Notes under the pieces: model-generated
The model's input: the letters and a program-made list of their open reading frames with translations, nothing else
The model's database searches: none
What the model was told of the DNA's origin: nothing
DNA from: Zanthoxylum bungeanum
Lineage: Eukaryota; Streptophyta; Magnoliopsida; Sapindales; Rutaceae
Direction of reading: 5' to 3'
NCBI GenBank assembly: GCA_019454045.1
Contig: SKCR01001886.1
Span: 1-64,000 of the forward strand
DNA length: 64,000 bases
Position numbers and translations under genes: made by a program
Shown: positions 12,701 to 24,303 of the stretch, in pieces
Numbering within the stretch: the stretch's first letter is position 1
Layout: every line of letters starts with the position of its first letter

Positions 12701-12831
12701 GAGGAGATCAAAGTAACCACTGGAATGGTGCATACTATGGAGGCCAGGGCTATAGTGGCAATGGATATGCTTTTCCGCCAAATCAAGATCCAAACACGTA
12801 TGCTGTAACTGCTGTTCCTGGGGCTTCTTAA
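6766..12831 (+). CDS. RBP47: RBP47-type oligouridylate/poly(A)-binding protein, three RRMs
   Basis: Six exons with GT-AG introns and consistent phases: 6766-7176, 8323-8803, 11632-11714, 11791-11921, 12154-12250, 12697-12831. Together they encode 445 aa, the usual size for plant RBP47. The N-terminus (residues 1-110) is rich in Gln, Met, Ala and Pro. RRM1 spans about 112-192 (RNP2 IWIGDL, RNP1 GYGFVEF), RRM2 about 206-285 (IFVGDL, GYGFVRF) and RRM3 about 325-397 (IFVGAL, GCGFVQF). The C-terminus is Gly/Tyr/Asn-rich and ends VPGAS, like Arabidopsis RBP47. Known family members bind U-rich or poly(A) RNA in the nucleus and gather in stress granules. No stop or frameshift is present, so the gene is probably functional. 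The start at 6766 is the first ATG; a longer frame upstream has no ATG. Intron 2 (2,828 bp) holds two MITEs. The exact paralogue (47A/B/C) cannot be assigned. Confidence 0.93.
9154..9914. mobile_element. MITE with CAGTGTTAT ends in RBP47 intron 2
   Basis: A 761-bp element beginning CAGTGTTATTAAAGGCGC and ending in the near-inverse GCGCTTTTGATAACACTG. It is flanked by the 8-bp duplication ATTTAAAC (9146-9153 and 9915-9922), which fits hAT. Both ends are packed with AGGCGC/GCGCCT motifs in direct and inverted order, while the centre is very AT-rich and non-coding. It lies wholly inside intron 2, so it should be removed by splicing. Confidence 0.9.
10012..10728. mobile_element. Second hAT-like MITE in RBP47 intron 2
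   Basis: A 717-bp element with imperfect inverted ends (CAAGGTTCGAAAACTCGG at the left; the complement of CATAGTTTTAAAACTCC at the right) and the 8-bp duplication TTTTTAAT (10004-10011 and 10729-10736). The subterminal parts carry GAGGCG/CGCCTC repeats, as in the neighbouring MITE, but the terminal sequences differ, so it is a separate family or subfamily. It lies about 100 bp from the first MITE, in the same intron. Confidence 0.8.
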
Positions 12832-13448
12832 GAAGGATATGGTTATTTCCAACACCATGTAATCTGAACTGGCTTAAATTTTTCCCAATGAACTAAAAGT
12901 AGGATGGGTTTTGCTGCTGCCTGCATATGTAGCTAGCTAAAATCTATAGTTTGCAAAATTTTTGTAGCTGGAAAAAGTTTAATTGCTTGGAGATGTGTGG
13001 GGCTTGTATGATTATATTTTGTGTTTGAGGAGTCTGCTTGAGAGGGATTATTATTTTTGTGCATTAAAAAAAAAAAAAAAAAAAAACTTAACTCAAGAGG
13101 AGAATGCCAAGTAAAAAAAAAAAAAAGCCTCTTGAATGCCCTTAGTTTTTTTTGGTCCTAAAATCATTATTGCCCAACTACTTAAGCTATTCATGTGTTG
13201 TGCTTGATTGTGTAATCTATCAAGCAATTGTCTTCTTGTGGAAAAATTTATGCTTCATAACAAGGGAATCAATGAAATTAATCTGATGATTTCGGCTTAT
13301 TAAGTAAGTCCTTCAGTCGAATTTATTCGTAGGGTTTCACTGATGGAAATAACATGAAGCTTCAGCAAAGAGCAATGGTAACTACTTTATTAGGAAGTCA
13401 AAGTGCTTGTTCTAGACTTTTGGTAATTGTAAATTTCTAATTTGTTTT

Positions 13449-13592
13449 GAATTAAATGAGCAATAATACGTAAGTTGAAGTTCCAACTTCCAATCATTTG
13501 TTGCTTTGCAAATGATTGAAGAGCAGATGAATTAAATGAGCAATAATACGTAAGCTGAAATTCCAATCCTTTGTTGCTTTGCAAATGATTGA
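13449..13592. repeat. Tandem duplication of about 70 bp
   Basis: Two adjacent copies (about 13449-13520 and 13529-13592) share GAATTAAATGAGCAATAATA at the start and TTTGTTGCTTTGCAAATGAT near the end; the second copy lacks a few bases. This is a local duplication in the 3' flank of RBP47, with no coding content. Confidence 0.85.
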
Positions 13593-15505
13593 ATGATTTT
13601 TATCAAGGCTATACTATTTATAAATAGCAATTTCAGTGATTTGATTCGGCCGATTTTGATCGTTTTAAATTGATATCGATTTTTGGGCAATCTTAATCGA
13701 TTAATCGGTCGTTTTTCGATTTCCCAAAAATCGTCTCATTTCTTTTTTAATCTTTTTTTTTTTTCAATATTATTTGTAATTTTGATTGACGATTTTGTTA
13801 AATAAAGGGAATGATTTTGTTAGAAATGATTAAAAATAAAGAGAATATATTTTAATTTAAAAGAATTATTATCAGAATAATAACACTAATATCCTTAATT
13901 TATTATATTTTCTTAAAAAAATGATAAATTTTTCTAATTGTATCAAATATTTTTATTCATATTGACTTGACAAAAGATTTTCAAAAGATTTAACATTTTT
14001 CATCATAATTAATAATTTTTGGCGAATCTTGAGACGTAAGTTTTATATTTATATTTTTAATTATATGAAATGTCAACTTTACCATTTCATAATGATTTCC
14101 GATTAATCCCCGATTATTTTTGATTAATTACAAATCACTCAAATCACTTATGTAATGATTTGTTACAAATTTCTGATTAAACTATCCAACATGAAGGAGG
14201 TAAGGTAAGCTCAATGTTACCAATGCAATAAAAGGCTAGGGGTAACTACTTTGTTATGTGAAACTTTTGGTAACCATTGAAGAGCTATAGCTTGCTGCAG
14301 TAAACAAGACAAGGCAAATGAGTTGGCAAGTTTCTGGCTTCTACATTTTGTGCTAAATTTTGTATCTTGGAGAAAATGTTAATCAATTGATATATTTGCT
14401 ACATATGGAAATCCCTTGAGCCTCAATTTTAGATAGCTAACAATCAATTAGTGTATTTCAGGTCATAACCTTAATGATTTCTTTTTGTTAATTTTTGCAT
14501 TGGAGCGCCTTTACCCTTTCTACACATATTAGGCTGACATTTGTTTTTTCCTCACCCTTTTTTTTTCCCACAAAAAATAAAAGAGCGGACAAATTTAAAT
14601 ATATTTTTACTCCCTTATCTTTTCTAAGACTCGATCCCCAGTAACAAATTTAATTAAAATATATGAAAATCAAATCGACTTTACGCATCGACTACTCTTG
14701 AGAGCATAACTGGTTGGCATTACTGAGGCTAGAAACAGTAAAAAGCAAAAACATTGAATTGTTACACGGATGACGTGATACCTCCGCTGTATTATAGATT
14801 TTCTCCTTCATTTTTCCTACTTGGGTTTTGTATTACAATGGGCCTATTTTCACTCTAATAATTACTATAAACGTATACTCATTTATTGAAATTTTAAAAC
14901 TAATTTTTACTCAATACACTCTTTAAAAATACCAAAAAAATCAGCACTTCAATTTTTTATATTATTATTTTTAATTACTCTATAAATTCATTTAAATATT
15001 CAACACCCAAAAAAAAAAAAAAAAAAACTTTGAACACCATTTTTCATTAAAATTTATTTTAAAAATATGGTGTTTCCTTTACTAATTCACGCCTCAAATC
15101 TTTCATTTGCTTGTGAGCTGGGTGTGGCTACTCTGTTAAGAAACTAATAGATAGATACAAAATCAAAAACAAAGAAAAAATATAATATGTTTATAAATAT
15201 ATGTTTAATTAATACCTGAAGTACCTCATGATTTTTGTTATTAGATTTATTTCATGGATTTATTTCTTGTTTTTTATTTATTATTTTTTTTAATAAAACT
15301 GAAGTTATTTTTTCTTTTATATTTTAAATATGGATGTTCGTTTTTTTTTTTTTTAACGCAGAAACAAATACTTGCTGTTTGTTAAATTATATTTTTTCCA
15401 ATGATGTAAATTTGATGTTGAGAAAAGTTTTAGGATTTAATAATTCAGGTTACGATAATTGGGTTGAATGAGAAATAATTTTACATTCAAATATGAGCCT
15501 ATGAG

Positions 15506-15547
<42 letters not shown>

Positions 15548-15830
15548 CTGATAGTGACTTAAGAAAATATATATGCTATATATGGAAGCCCCTTTAGGCA
15601 CTGCAATTCAATTTCAGGCTGCTACCATAATAATGGTTTCATTTTGTTAATTCTAGTATCCTTTTTCCCTTGGCATAAGCATTACTGAGACTAGAAACAG
15701 CTGAAATGCCAAAAATGAAAGGAGTGATTTTCCCCCCTCCTGTCAGTCTCCCCCCTCCCCTTAATAAATTACAATATTATTCTTTTATTCAAAATCAATT
15801 ACCCATTTCCCCAATACCCATATATATATT
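13593..15830. other. Intergenic, no gene; T36 tract
   Basis: AT-rich DNA without coding potential. There is an uninterrupted run of about 36 T at 15508-15543. A diverged duplicated stretch (about 14390-14750 against 15565-15720) shares phrases such as GCATTACTGAG.CTAGAAACAG. Sequence from 13634 to 14152 has short inverted ends (AGTGATTTGA / TCAAATCACT) and could be a small transposon, but no target duplication is visible. Confidence 0.45.
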
Positions 15831-16620
15831 TGACGGGTGATTTTCGTCCCAGGGGCAGTTTCGAGATAACTCTCCCGAGATAATCCTCCTCAAACCGTGA
15901 ATTTGTTTGGTTATGGGAGACCAAAAGCAAATGTGGCAAAAGGCAAAATGAACACAAGATCGACAAAGAGAGTTTAACGTGGTTCGGCGGAGCAAATACA
16001 GCCTACGTCCACGGGCACAAAGTGAGTTGTTGCTTTTTATTACCAAGCCGAGCCCGGCCGACCTGTTTTCAAGGAAGGTCTAAACAGAATCGAGCTGTTT
16101 ATTTTCTGTTTTTTACAAGTAGTGCTCTCCTTCTTTACAATTTTTGCCATCCTCTACAAATGAAACTAACTTTCCTTTATATACTAAAAGAATTACAACA
16201 ATATTCTCATGCTTCCATGACGTCATCCATGTGGATCTTCGGCTGATTGACGGGCTCTCTGCCCCAAGACTGTCTTCGCCGAAAGCAAACCTGCCACCTG
16301 ACGGCTTGTCACATCACCCTGTTTTCTCCACTGCCACACGCAATATAATGTAGCCAGCCTGTAAAGAGCTTTCAAATAGTGGTGTATGCCAGAGGGAAAT
16401 GTCCAAACTATCCATGCTCACACGTCGAACTTTAAGAGGTCGGCCAAATGTTCTGTCAGACTACCCAAACTGCTACCGTCCTGACCAAAAATACCCAAGC
16501 TCACTATCCCAGTCCAAGGAGAAGGAAGAACTGAACCAAGTTGTAGGGACAAAGTGGTCGACCTCGGCTCTGATGTTGTCGGACTAAGAAACTTGAATCA
16601 TACTGTGTCTTCTGGTCGGC

Positions 16621-18862
16621 TGATGAGTGGTATTTATATCACTATTTCCCACTCATTTAACCTAATATTTTGTATAGTTTCTTGAGTTTTGTGAACGTTT
16701 TGATATGTTTTGTGTTATTTTGTAGATAAAATAAAGTTTGGAAAGCATTGGAGGCAATTTGGGGCAAAAACGGACAAAAATGCGTCAACAGGGATATTTT
16801 GGTCTTAAGCGCGTCGTGACGCCCAGACTTCCGCGTCGCGACGTCTAAAATGCACCGAACAGTGCTAACGTGCGCCGGGTCCAAAAATCAGAATCTGAGA
16901 AAAGTTTGACTTTGCTAAAATGCGCCGTGACACGTGTCACCATCACAGCCGACCTGCTAACGTGCTCCGTGCCACGTGTCATCATCATATGCTGCCGACA
17001 CTCAGAGTTGACACGTGTCGCCTCGTCATCAGCCATGTCATCGGTCAAAAAGTCAACTTCGCCATGTGTCACGCCACGTCATCCGCCACGTCACAAGGTC
17101 AACCAAGTCAACTCGCCACGTCAGCATCAGCCAATCACAGCGTGACACGTGTCGACACGTGTCGCAATTCTAAGGTGCCGACAGTCTCTTTCCCACGTGT
17201 CGCCACGTCGTCGCCACCTCACTGCCACGTCACCGCCACGTCAGCATCAATAATTGAGTATCCTATCCTTATCTGACACGTGGCGGATAAGAATCTCAGC
17301 GACCAATCAGAAGCCGCCACGTGTCACAATAATTGAAGCCCAACCACTCTGCCACGTGTCACCTTATCATCTTATCCAGAATCTTCAAACAAGCGAACCA
17401 GAGCGTGCCACGTCGACAAATCCGGCGTCGCGACGCTGAGGACCTGGCGTCGCGACGCTGGATCCTACCGAGGCCTATAAATAGAGCTCGAGATTTCAGA
17501 ATTCAGTGCACCACTCTCTCTCTTATAATCTTTCTAAAAAGAGAGTTTCTCTCTCTACTTTCTTTTAATTTTTAGTTTTTTAGTTTTTAATTTTGTAATT
17601 AATTTTAATTACATTTTGTTAATATAGTAATTTAATTTTTACTTTTTACTTTTCACTTTTTACAGTTTTTATTATTTACCATGAGGAGGTAACTCCCCCA
17701 GCTAGGGTGAAAGGTAATTCTTTTACTGTTACTATTTAGATTAATCTCCCTTAAAAATAATATATTCACTATTTAAAATATTGACTTAAAAAGGATACCG
17801 CCAGATTGGTCGGTTGGTAATTCATTTTAATCTGATTTAAACCTGACTAATAAAGGATACCGCCAGATTGGTCGGTTGGTAATTTAATTTTGGCTCCGCC
17901 TTTATGGCTGGTTGGACTTAATTTGACTTAATCAGGTTACCGCCTATATGGCTGGTTGGAAAAAGAATCACAAGTTTATATATTATTTTATGGGAGATAT
18001 CTAAATTAGTAGTAGTAAAAGTAATTCCTTTTACCTTAGCATTTTATTTTATTGTAATTTACTTTTCAGTATTTACTTTACCGCATTTTTACTTTATGTC
18101 TTTTATTTTCAAGTTTTTACTAGCCCTAATTATGTGTTGTAACTAAATTAGTTATCTGGGGTTGTGATGAAATCTAATATCACCGTTTTATAAGGGTTAG
18201 ATTATAGCTTGGGTAATATAAAGATTTATTTATTGAATCTTAAACTTAATGCTTTTTCATTAATTGGCCATTAATAAAATTGATCTGGTAATCTAAAATG
18301 AACTAGACATAGGGATTTTAGGTTTCAGCCTTAGACTCAATAGCCCACGATCTTCTTTGAGGATAGATAACCCTTTAATAGATTTCCTTACAGGATAGGA
18401 ATATACCTGTCGGGCGGGGGTAGCCATAATTGGAACTTAAACTTAATGAATCCAGATAATTTGGTTGACATAGACATATGATTCAATTGGGTTAAACTGG
18501 GTATTTGTGTCTGACCATCGACAGAGGCTTACAAATAATTTAGTGTTCCAGGTTAATAAATCAATATATTACCCAACTTTAAGATAACCACTTCATCTTT
18601 AAAATGATATTGGAAGAAATCACAACCCTAGATAGTTTTTAATATTGAATTTTCTTAAAACCTATTTTCGACTATTTTATTTACTTGCTTTTAAATTTAG
18701 AATCATCACCATTTCAAATCAATCAATCAACTTGTTAGATATTAGTAATCATTTGACCTCATAAAATAATAGTTTAGATATTAAGTCCTCGTGGGATCGA
18801 TATTTTTATACTACTTGAACGATACGTGCGCTTGTGTTATACGTGTGTGTTTACGCCGGTCA
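16621..18862 (+). mobile_element. Solo LTR, copy A of the TGATGAGTGG family
   Basis: A 2,242-bp LTR that starts TGATGAGTGG and ends GTTTACGCCGGTCA. It is flanked by the 5-bp duplication TCGGC (16616-16620 and 18863-18867). No internal region remains, so this is a solo LTR left by recombination. A TATAAATA box at 17476-17483 marks the LTR promoter. Repeated TACCGCC..TGGTCGGTTGG motifs follow at 17797-17960. Copies B and C have the same layout on the minus strand. The Ty3/gypsy assignment is inferred from copy B's polypurine tract. Confidence 0.92.
16931..17356 (+). promoter_or_regulatory. G-box (CACGTG) array in LTR A, upstream of its TATA box
   Basis: Nine CACGTG hexamers can be counted in about 430 bp, most in the contexts GACACGTGTC or CCACGTGTC, along with many GCCACGTC motifs. 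They lie just upstream of the TATAAATA box at 17476. CACGTG is the core of plant G-box/ABRE elements bound by bZIP and bHLH factors. The array is also present in copies B and C (for example 53435-53820 on the other strand). Regulatory activity is inferred, not shown. Open frames across it are translations of the repeat. Confidence 0.7.
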
Positions 18863-20039
18863 TCGGCCAGATCCGGGAAGCTGGTTCCGGACTCCCTTCC
18901 CGGCTGAGGAATAACCCAAGCCCTCGGAACATCTGATCCTTCATAAAAAGAAAATATCATTTCTGCCATTGCAGAACTGTTCGAATACTTGTCACAAAAA
19001 TCACCATCAACATATGTCCCCTAGTTCTCGGTTCCAACAAGTGTACGAGTTGGTACCGGAAACTACAAAATCGGAAGTGTGACACCATCCAGCTGGTGGT
19101 CGGCTTCAGGAGCCATATAAAAAACTACCTCGGCTTTTAATCTGGTCTTCCCCGACATCTTCATGTGCCCGAACACTGAGAATTCTGATGTCCTTTCAAA
19201 CTTGAAGCAAATACCTCATTTACCCATTAGGAAGTCGTCTCTCAAGAACCGTAAACCATCACATCCTCTTAAATGCCCATCAAATCATCTCTAGGGTTTA
19301 ATCTGAGTGTGACACTTGTCGAGCATCCGTGATTCTCCCGCCAAAAACCAAAATAATCGATCGTTCACGGGGCAGCCGAAAAGTTTTCAATCTCAACCGT
19401 TCATCTAAACCTGAGCAGATGGAGCCTGAACATGACACGCGGGCGCACATCCGACGCCTCTCTCTGATCCAACGGTCCAAAAAATGCCCCGAACTGACTA
19501 TAAAAATGCAAAGCCATACATCTTTCTCTCTTTTATGAAAATCAGAACTTCCAAAATGCAAGAGCTTTCTTCATTCCTGAAACCAGAAAATTCTAAGACC
19601 GACAAGATCAACCGCTGACACATCTTCTCAAACCAAGTAAGTTTTCTGCTCGACCTCATTCTTTTTAATTACTGAAATCTACCATGACTGTTTGTTGCTT
19701 GCGAATGTTTGTTTATTTGTTGTTGCTTACTCTTCATTTCTTCTAGCATGTCTATCCCATTGTTATGTGTTGCAAAGTGTGTTTTGGGTTAGGCGTGTGA
19801 TGTATGATGCATGTGTTTCTTGGTTGAAGGACGAGTTATTGGGTAGGATATATGTGTTTCGGGTTTTCTATGTTATGTGTTTGGTTTGATGTTTTAGGAA
19901 GAGACTTGTTGTTTGTGGCCATTGCTAGGACATTTAGAGACCTTAGGCATAGGTTTTCGGAAGTTAGAATAGCTATCGAGTTCGCGGTGCCCCAAAACTG
20001 ACCACTAACTGCTCTTCTCGTTTACTGCGATTACCATGA

Positions 20040-21468
20040 ATGTCTGACGTCGAATCCTCCTCGGCCAAGCTTCTAAAACCACATCCTCCTCGTACTGAAG
20101 AAGCTTCCTCCAGCTCGGGGACATCCAGCCTAGAGGAACTAGATACCACTCCAACCCTTTCCCAAGAGGAAAACGATACCTATCACCACCGAATTCCCCG
20201 GAAAGACTCTGAGCCTGGCGAATTAAACTGGTCCTCATTGGACATGAATCGACCTTCCACCATCACAGAAGATGCCTTGGGTATACTCCGCCAGCACTAC
20301 GAGGTTCATATCAACATAGCTCTTGAGGTCCCGGGCCTGATCGAACAGGCAAGTCAGCCTGACTCCGGCTCGGTGGCCCTTCTTCATTCTTTTTTCGAGT
20401 GCGGTCTTCGGCTGCCCATCCAACCGTATTTTGCGAGGATGCTAGCCATGATGGAGATTGCCCCTTACCAGTTGAACTTGAACAGCTGGAGGATACTGCC
20501 TGGCCTATATGTAATATAGCACCGGCAGGCCTCGGAGAGCCGACCTTTGAAGAGTTGAAAAGGCTATACAAGTTGAAGGCCAACCCGAAGTCACACCACA
20601 GTTGGTACTATCTCTCTTCTTACGTCAACATCCCCGCCCTTATTATGGAGCTCCCCCAAACCAACAAAAACATCAATGACCCCTGGTTCTGGGCTACGGG
20701 TGATTGGGGATGATCTCGGTCAACGGAATCCAAAGAGATAGATGTCCCAGACGTCTTCTCGGCATGAGGTTAGGAACCGATTTTTTAATTTATTTTCTTA
20801 ATTTTCATGAAAAAGTACTAACTCATCAAACCTCTTCAGCCTGCTGGAGGGATCCTCCCAAGGTCAGCCACGAGGTCCGGACCAGAATCAAGAGAGCTCG
20901 AATCTTTACTGGTCCTTGGAGGAAAGTAGTAAACGATGCGGCCTTTGTGGAATCAAACCTTATTCGGAGCACCCCTCCACAAGATCTAGGGCGACTATGT
21001 AGCCTTATCTAACCTTCTGACCAATCCTTTGTGCTCAGCTCAAAACCGAATGAAGTTGTTCGTACTCAAAAACTGACCATGCTCTCTGACTTGTATTCTG
21101 CAGGAATGTCAAAACTAGCCAAATATCTTGAGCGGCTCCAAAGTCTGACCAAGAAGTCTGGGCCAAGCGAATCTGAGAGCTCTCGGAAATGCATGGCTGC
21201 TCTGATTCCCGCGGAGGCCAAAGGGAAGGTAAAACTGGTTGCTCGTTCGGCGGCACAACCCACATCTTCTCCCACAAGGGCGGCACTGGGTCCTATGGTC
21301 CGAACATCTTCCACATCATCCAGGCCTGCGAGCAAACGCCGCCACCTGCTTGGGGATGAAGTAGTAGAACTACCAGAGGGGGAAGAAGAAGAGCGGCCTC
21401 TGATCAGGAGATATACTGCTCGGCGGGAGAGGCGAACTGCTGAGGCTCCTCCCAAAATTGGGAAGTAA
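20040..21468 (+). pseudogene. Gag-like gene of the 'putative gypsy type transposon' family, broken
   Basis: The frame from ATG 20040 opens with a Ser-rich acidic leader and runs into a conserved helical region reading ECGLRLPIQPYFARML and LNSWRILPGLYV (about 20395-20510). I recognise this from memory as the plant 'putative gypsy type transposon' domain (PF04195). The frame then shifts: homologous sequence (LGEPTFEELKRLYKLK, about 20530-20580) continues in another frame. A likely intron lies at 20767-20839 (GTTAGG..CTTCAG), and a second has its acceptor at about 21107-21108. The final exon (21109-21468) encodes a Ser/Arg-rich, low-complexity tail. The frame breaks make an intact product unlikely. 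The gene sits between the two G repeats, as gag does in non-autonomous LTR elements. No polymerase or integrase is present. Confidence 0.6.
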
Positions 21469-21549
21469 GTGGTGGTGCTGGGGGTAGATGACCTTAGTGA
21501 GAAGGTCCGGGATGCTACTTCCATCTGGTGTCGGCGATCAATTTGCTGT

Positions 21550-22610
21550 TGACAGGTGATTTTCGTCCCAGTGGCAGTTTTGAGATAACTCTCCCGAGAT
21601 AATCCTCCTCCAACCGTGAATTTTTTTGGTTATGGGAGATCAAAAGAAAATATGGCAAAAGGCAAAATGAACACAAGATCGACAAAGAGAGTTTAACGTG
21701 GTTCGGCGGAGAAAATCCAGCCTACGTCCACAGACACAAAGTGGGTTGTTACTTTTTATTACCAAGCCGAGCCCAGCCGACCTACTTTCAAGAAAGGTCT
21801 AAACAGAATCGAGCTGTTTGTTTTCTGTTTTTTACAAGTAGTGCTCTCATTCTTTATAATTTTTGCCATCCTCTACAAATGAAACTAACTTTCCTTTATA
21901 TACTAAAATAATTACAACACTATTCTCATGCTTCCATGACGTCAGCACTGCAGGTTTTCGGCGATTTGCCAAGCTCTCTGCCCTAACTGCTTCACCGAAA
22001 GCAAAATCTACATTTTGATTTCCTGTCACATCACGCCGTAAAGTACACTGCCATACTTTATCATTAATGATGACAGCCTGTAAAGGTCTTTGGTATGAAA
22101 ATACATGTTTGGGGAGAAAAGTCCAAACAATCTTGATCATAGGTCGGGCTTCGAGTGGTCGGTCAAATGATCTGTCCAACTGCCCAAATTATACCCGACT
22201 TGACCCAAAATATTCGAGCTCTTCCTCCCGATCCAATAGAAAAGATAGGACTGAACCGAGCTACTGGACTACTGTGGTCGGTCTCGGCCTTGATGTTGCT
22301 GGTATCTAAGACCTGAATCATACTGCGCCCTCGGATCGGCCAGATCCAAAAAACCGGGTCCAGACTCTTTGCCTGGTCGAGGAGTAACCGATACTTTCTA
22401 AACATATGTCCTTCCAAAAGGAGAAAATCCACTTCTGCCCTTGCCGTTACGCTCAAATACTTTGTCATAAAAAACACCATCAACATCTGCCCCATAGTTC
22501 TCGGTTTCAACGAGTTGATCGAGTTGGTACCGGGAACTACAAATTCATTGGTCAGCTCTAGGAGTCATAGAGAAAACTCCCTAGGCTACCAATCAGGTCG
22601 TCTCTTGTCG
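21550..22610 (+). repeat. G repeat, copy 2 (uninterrupted)
   Basis: The second copy of the G repeat, starting TGACAGGTGATTTTCG. It shows the pre-insertion state of the LTR A site: sequence around CCTCGGATCGGCCAGATCC (22340-22358) reads through without a gap. Similarity to copy 1 fades after about 22610. Confidence 0.8.
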
Positions 22611-22739
22611 TCTCACCGTCCTCACGTATTTTGTCACCGAGTAATTTGATACCTATTCATGGGGAAAATGTTCCGACCTCGAGGTGACGATGACTCGTTC
22701 GGTGGGACGTAACCCGACCCCGATCCGATAGAGCAAATC

Positions 22740-23210
22740 ACCTTGGTGGAATGAATCCAGCCCCGAGCTGGTGAATCAAATATCCTCGGCGGAACTAATC
22801 CAGTCTCGAGCTGGTGAAATACTTGGCTATGGGGCTATGTTACCTCCCTGGACTGATAAGGGTCTGGCCATGAGGGAATGCTCCATCCTCATGCCGATGA
22901 TATGCACTCGGTGGGACACAACCCAACCCCGAGCTGGTGTAACGGATAGCCTCGGTGGAACAAATCCAGCCCCGAGCTGATGGAGCAAATAGCCTCGGCG
23001 GAACGAATGCAGCCCCGAGATGATGGAGCAGATAACCTCGTCGGAATGAATGCAGCCCCGAGATGATGGAGCAGAAAGCCTCGGCGGAACGAATCCAGCC
23101 CCGAGATGATGGAGCAAATAGCCTCGGCGGAACGAATCTAGCCTCGAGATGATGGAGAAAATAGCCTCGGCGGAATGAATCCAGCCCCGAGATGATGGAA
23201 CATATGAGGC
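22740..23210. repeat. Minisatellite, 43-bp unit
   Basis: About ten degenerate tandem units, each containing GCCTCGGCGGAA, a GAATCCAGCCCCGAG block and then ATGATGGAGCA. The right-hand units (22960-23210) are the most alike and the left-hand ones more diverged. The array lies inside unit G, downstream of repeat copy 2. Short open frames on both strands here are translations of the repeat. Confidence 0.85.
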
Positions 23211-23589
23211 TTAATCACGAGAGAAGAATTTCAACCTCTGAGGCTCTGCAGACCCCGACACAGACGTCCCCTTACCGAGCATCAGCAAAAACAAAACAGT
23301 GGAAATAAGACAAGGTTAGCATACCTGAGGTGACTTAGCACATACTCCGCACAGACCCAAAAAGATAACAACTCGGGTGCCCCGAGGCAGCGTCATGCCT
23401 AACGCCTCCCAAAATACAATTATGAACTTTACAATTCAGCGTCCTGGCTAGCCGGGCTACGGATCGGTGAGCGGCCAAAGCCATGAGGGCAGAAACCTCT
23501 TTATGCTGGGCGACTCTGGAGTCTGCAAACACTATGAGGGTAGAAACCTCCCCATGCTATGCTTCTCCTGATCCGAGGCGGTCAGGCAG

Positions 23590-23800
23590 ATTAAACTCAC
23601 GGGGAAGAAACCTCCCCATGTTCGCCATCTCTGGGTGGTGCATGAACTCGGTTAGGCAGATAAATCATGGGGGGAAAAAACCTCCCTATGTTCGCCATCC
23701 CGGAGGTGGTGCATGAACTCGGTTAGGCAGATAACTCATGGGGGGAAAAAACCTCCCCATATTCGCCATCCCGAGGTAGTTCCTCAAAAATGCGAGTTAT
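23590..23800. repeat. Tandem repeat of about 75 bp
   Basis: Roughly three units, each with AAACCTCCC.ATGTTCGCCAT, a GGTGGTGCATGAACTCGG block and TTAGGCAGATAA. More diverged relatives of the AAACCTC motif occur to the left (23490-23590). A short direct repeat around GATAATGACACCCGGG follows at 23832 and 23951. Confidence 0.75.
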
Positions 23801-24303
23801 GAGGTAGTAACGCTCCAGCCTCGGGAGTTTGATAATGACACCCGGGTTTGGCGTGCCACGATAGGTTCACACTTTTCCCACATGCACTCCATCCATTGAT
23901 GCGTTATGGATCCTCAAAGGTGAAATGAGCCAGGTCGGAACACTTTCATCCTGGGGTTTGATAATGACACCCGGGATTGGCGTGCCATGGGCTTGGTGCC
24001 ATTCCTAACTACCGATCACTCCTTCGCATCGAGCACATTCCAAGAATATTGAACATGACTTTCTCATTCAATTAATAAACAAGTCAAGTGGACAAGATTT
24101 TTAATTCAAAAGAGAAAGTCTTATTCATATTCAAGAGACCTACTGCCCTTCTTACAACTCTTTGCGGGTCATTTTAAGAGAGGTTTTTACAATCATTTCT
24201 GGTTCTTGTCTTGTAGTCCGATCACGTCTTTTAGTCCGAGCTTGATTCTGGGAACTCCCGGACCGTGTTGACATGAATCCCCCAACTGGGCCTTCCAAAA
24301 TCA

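Larger units (their letters stand above)
15831..19160 (+). repeat. G repeat, copy 1 (interrupted by LTR A)
   Basis: Matches 21550-22610 in order: the GTGATTTTCGTCCC start, a CACAAGATCGACAAAGAGAG block, TTTAACGTGGTTCGGCGGAG, CCTACGTCCAC, and after the interruption the TCGGCCAGATCC block and an AGTTGGTACCGG block. LTR A (16621-18862) splits this copy, with a TCGGC duplication; copy 2 reads straight through the same point. Confidence 0.8.
15831..24303 (+). mobile_element. Non-autonomous retroelement-like unit G
   Basis: Two direct repeats both begin TGAC.GGTGATTTTCGTCCC. The first runs from 15831 to about 19160 and is interrupted by solo LTR A. The second runs from 21550 to about 22610. They enclose a gag-like broken gene at 20040-21468. 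A TATAAAAA box lies near 19498 with a leader and a possible leader intron (donor near 19636). The second repeat is followed by minisatellites (22740-23790). The order fits an LTR-type element without pol (a TR-GAG or LARD type), but I could not find a convincing primer-binding site or polypurine tract, and the two repeats stop matching after about 1 kb of their own sequence. The right end is cut off where the copia array begins at about 24304. The LTR interpretation is therefore provisional. Confidence 0.55.

Noticed and set aside
13634..14152. MITE candidate with AGTGATTTGA ends
   Set aside because: Flanks show no matching target duplication and the inverted ends are only about 10 bp in an AT-rich, repetitive background.
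16870..17276. Open frames in LTR A, mirrored at 53510-53875 in LTR C
   Set aside because: They cover the G-box array, are open in several frames and recur only because the LTR is repeated.
22740..23210. CRISPR-like regular repeat
   Set aside because: Units are directly adjacent without unique spacers, in a plant retroelement; it is a minisatellite.
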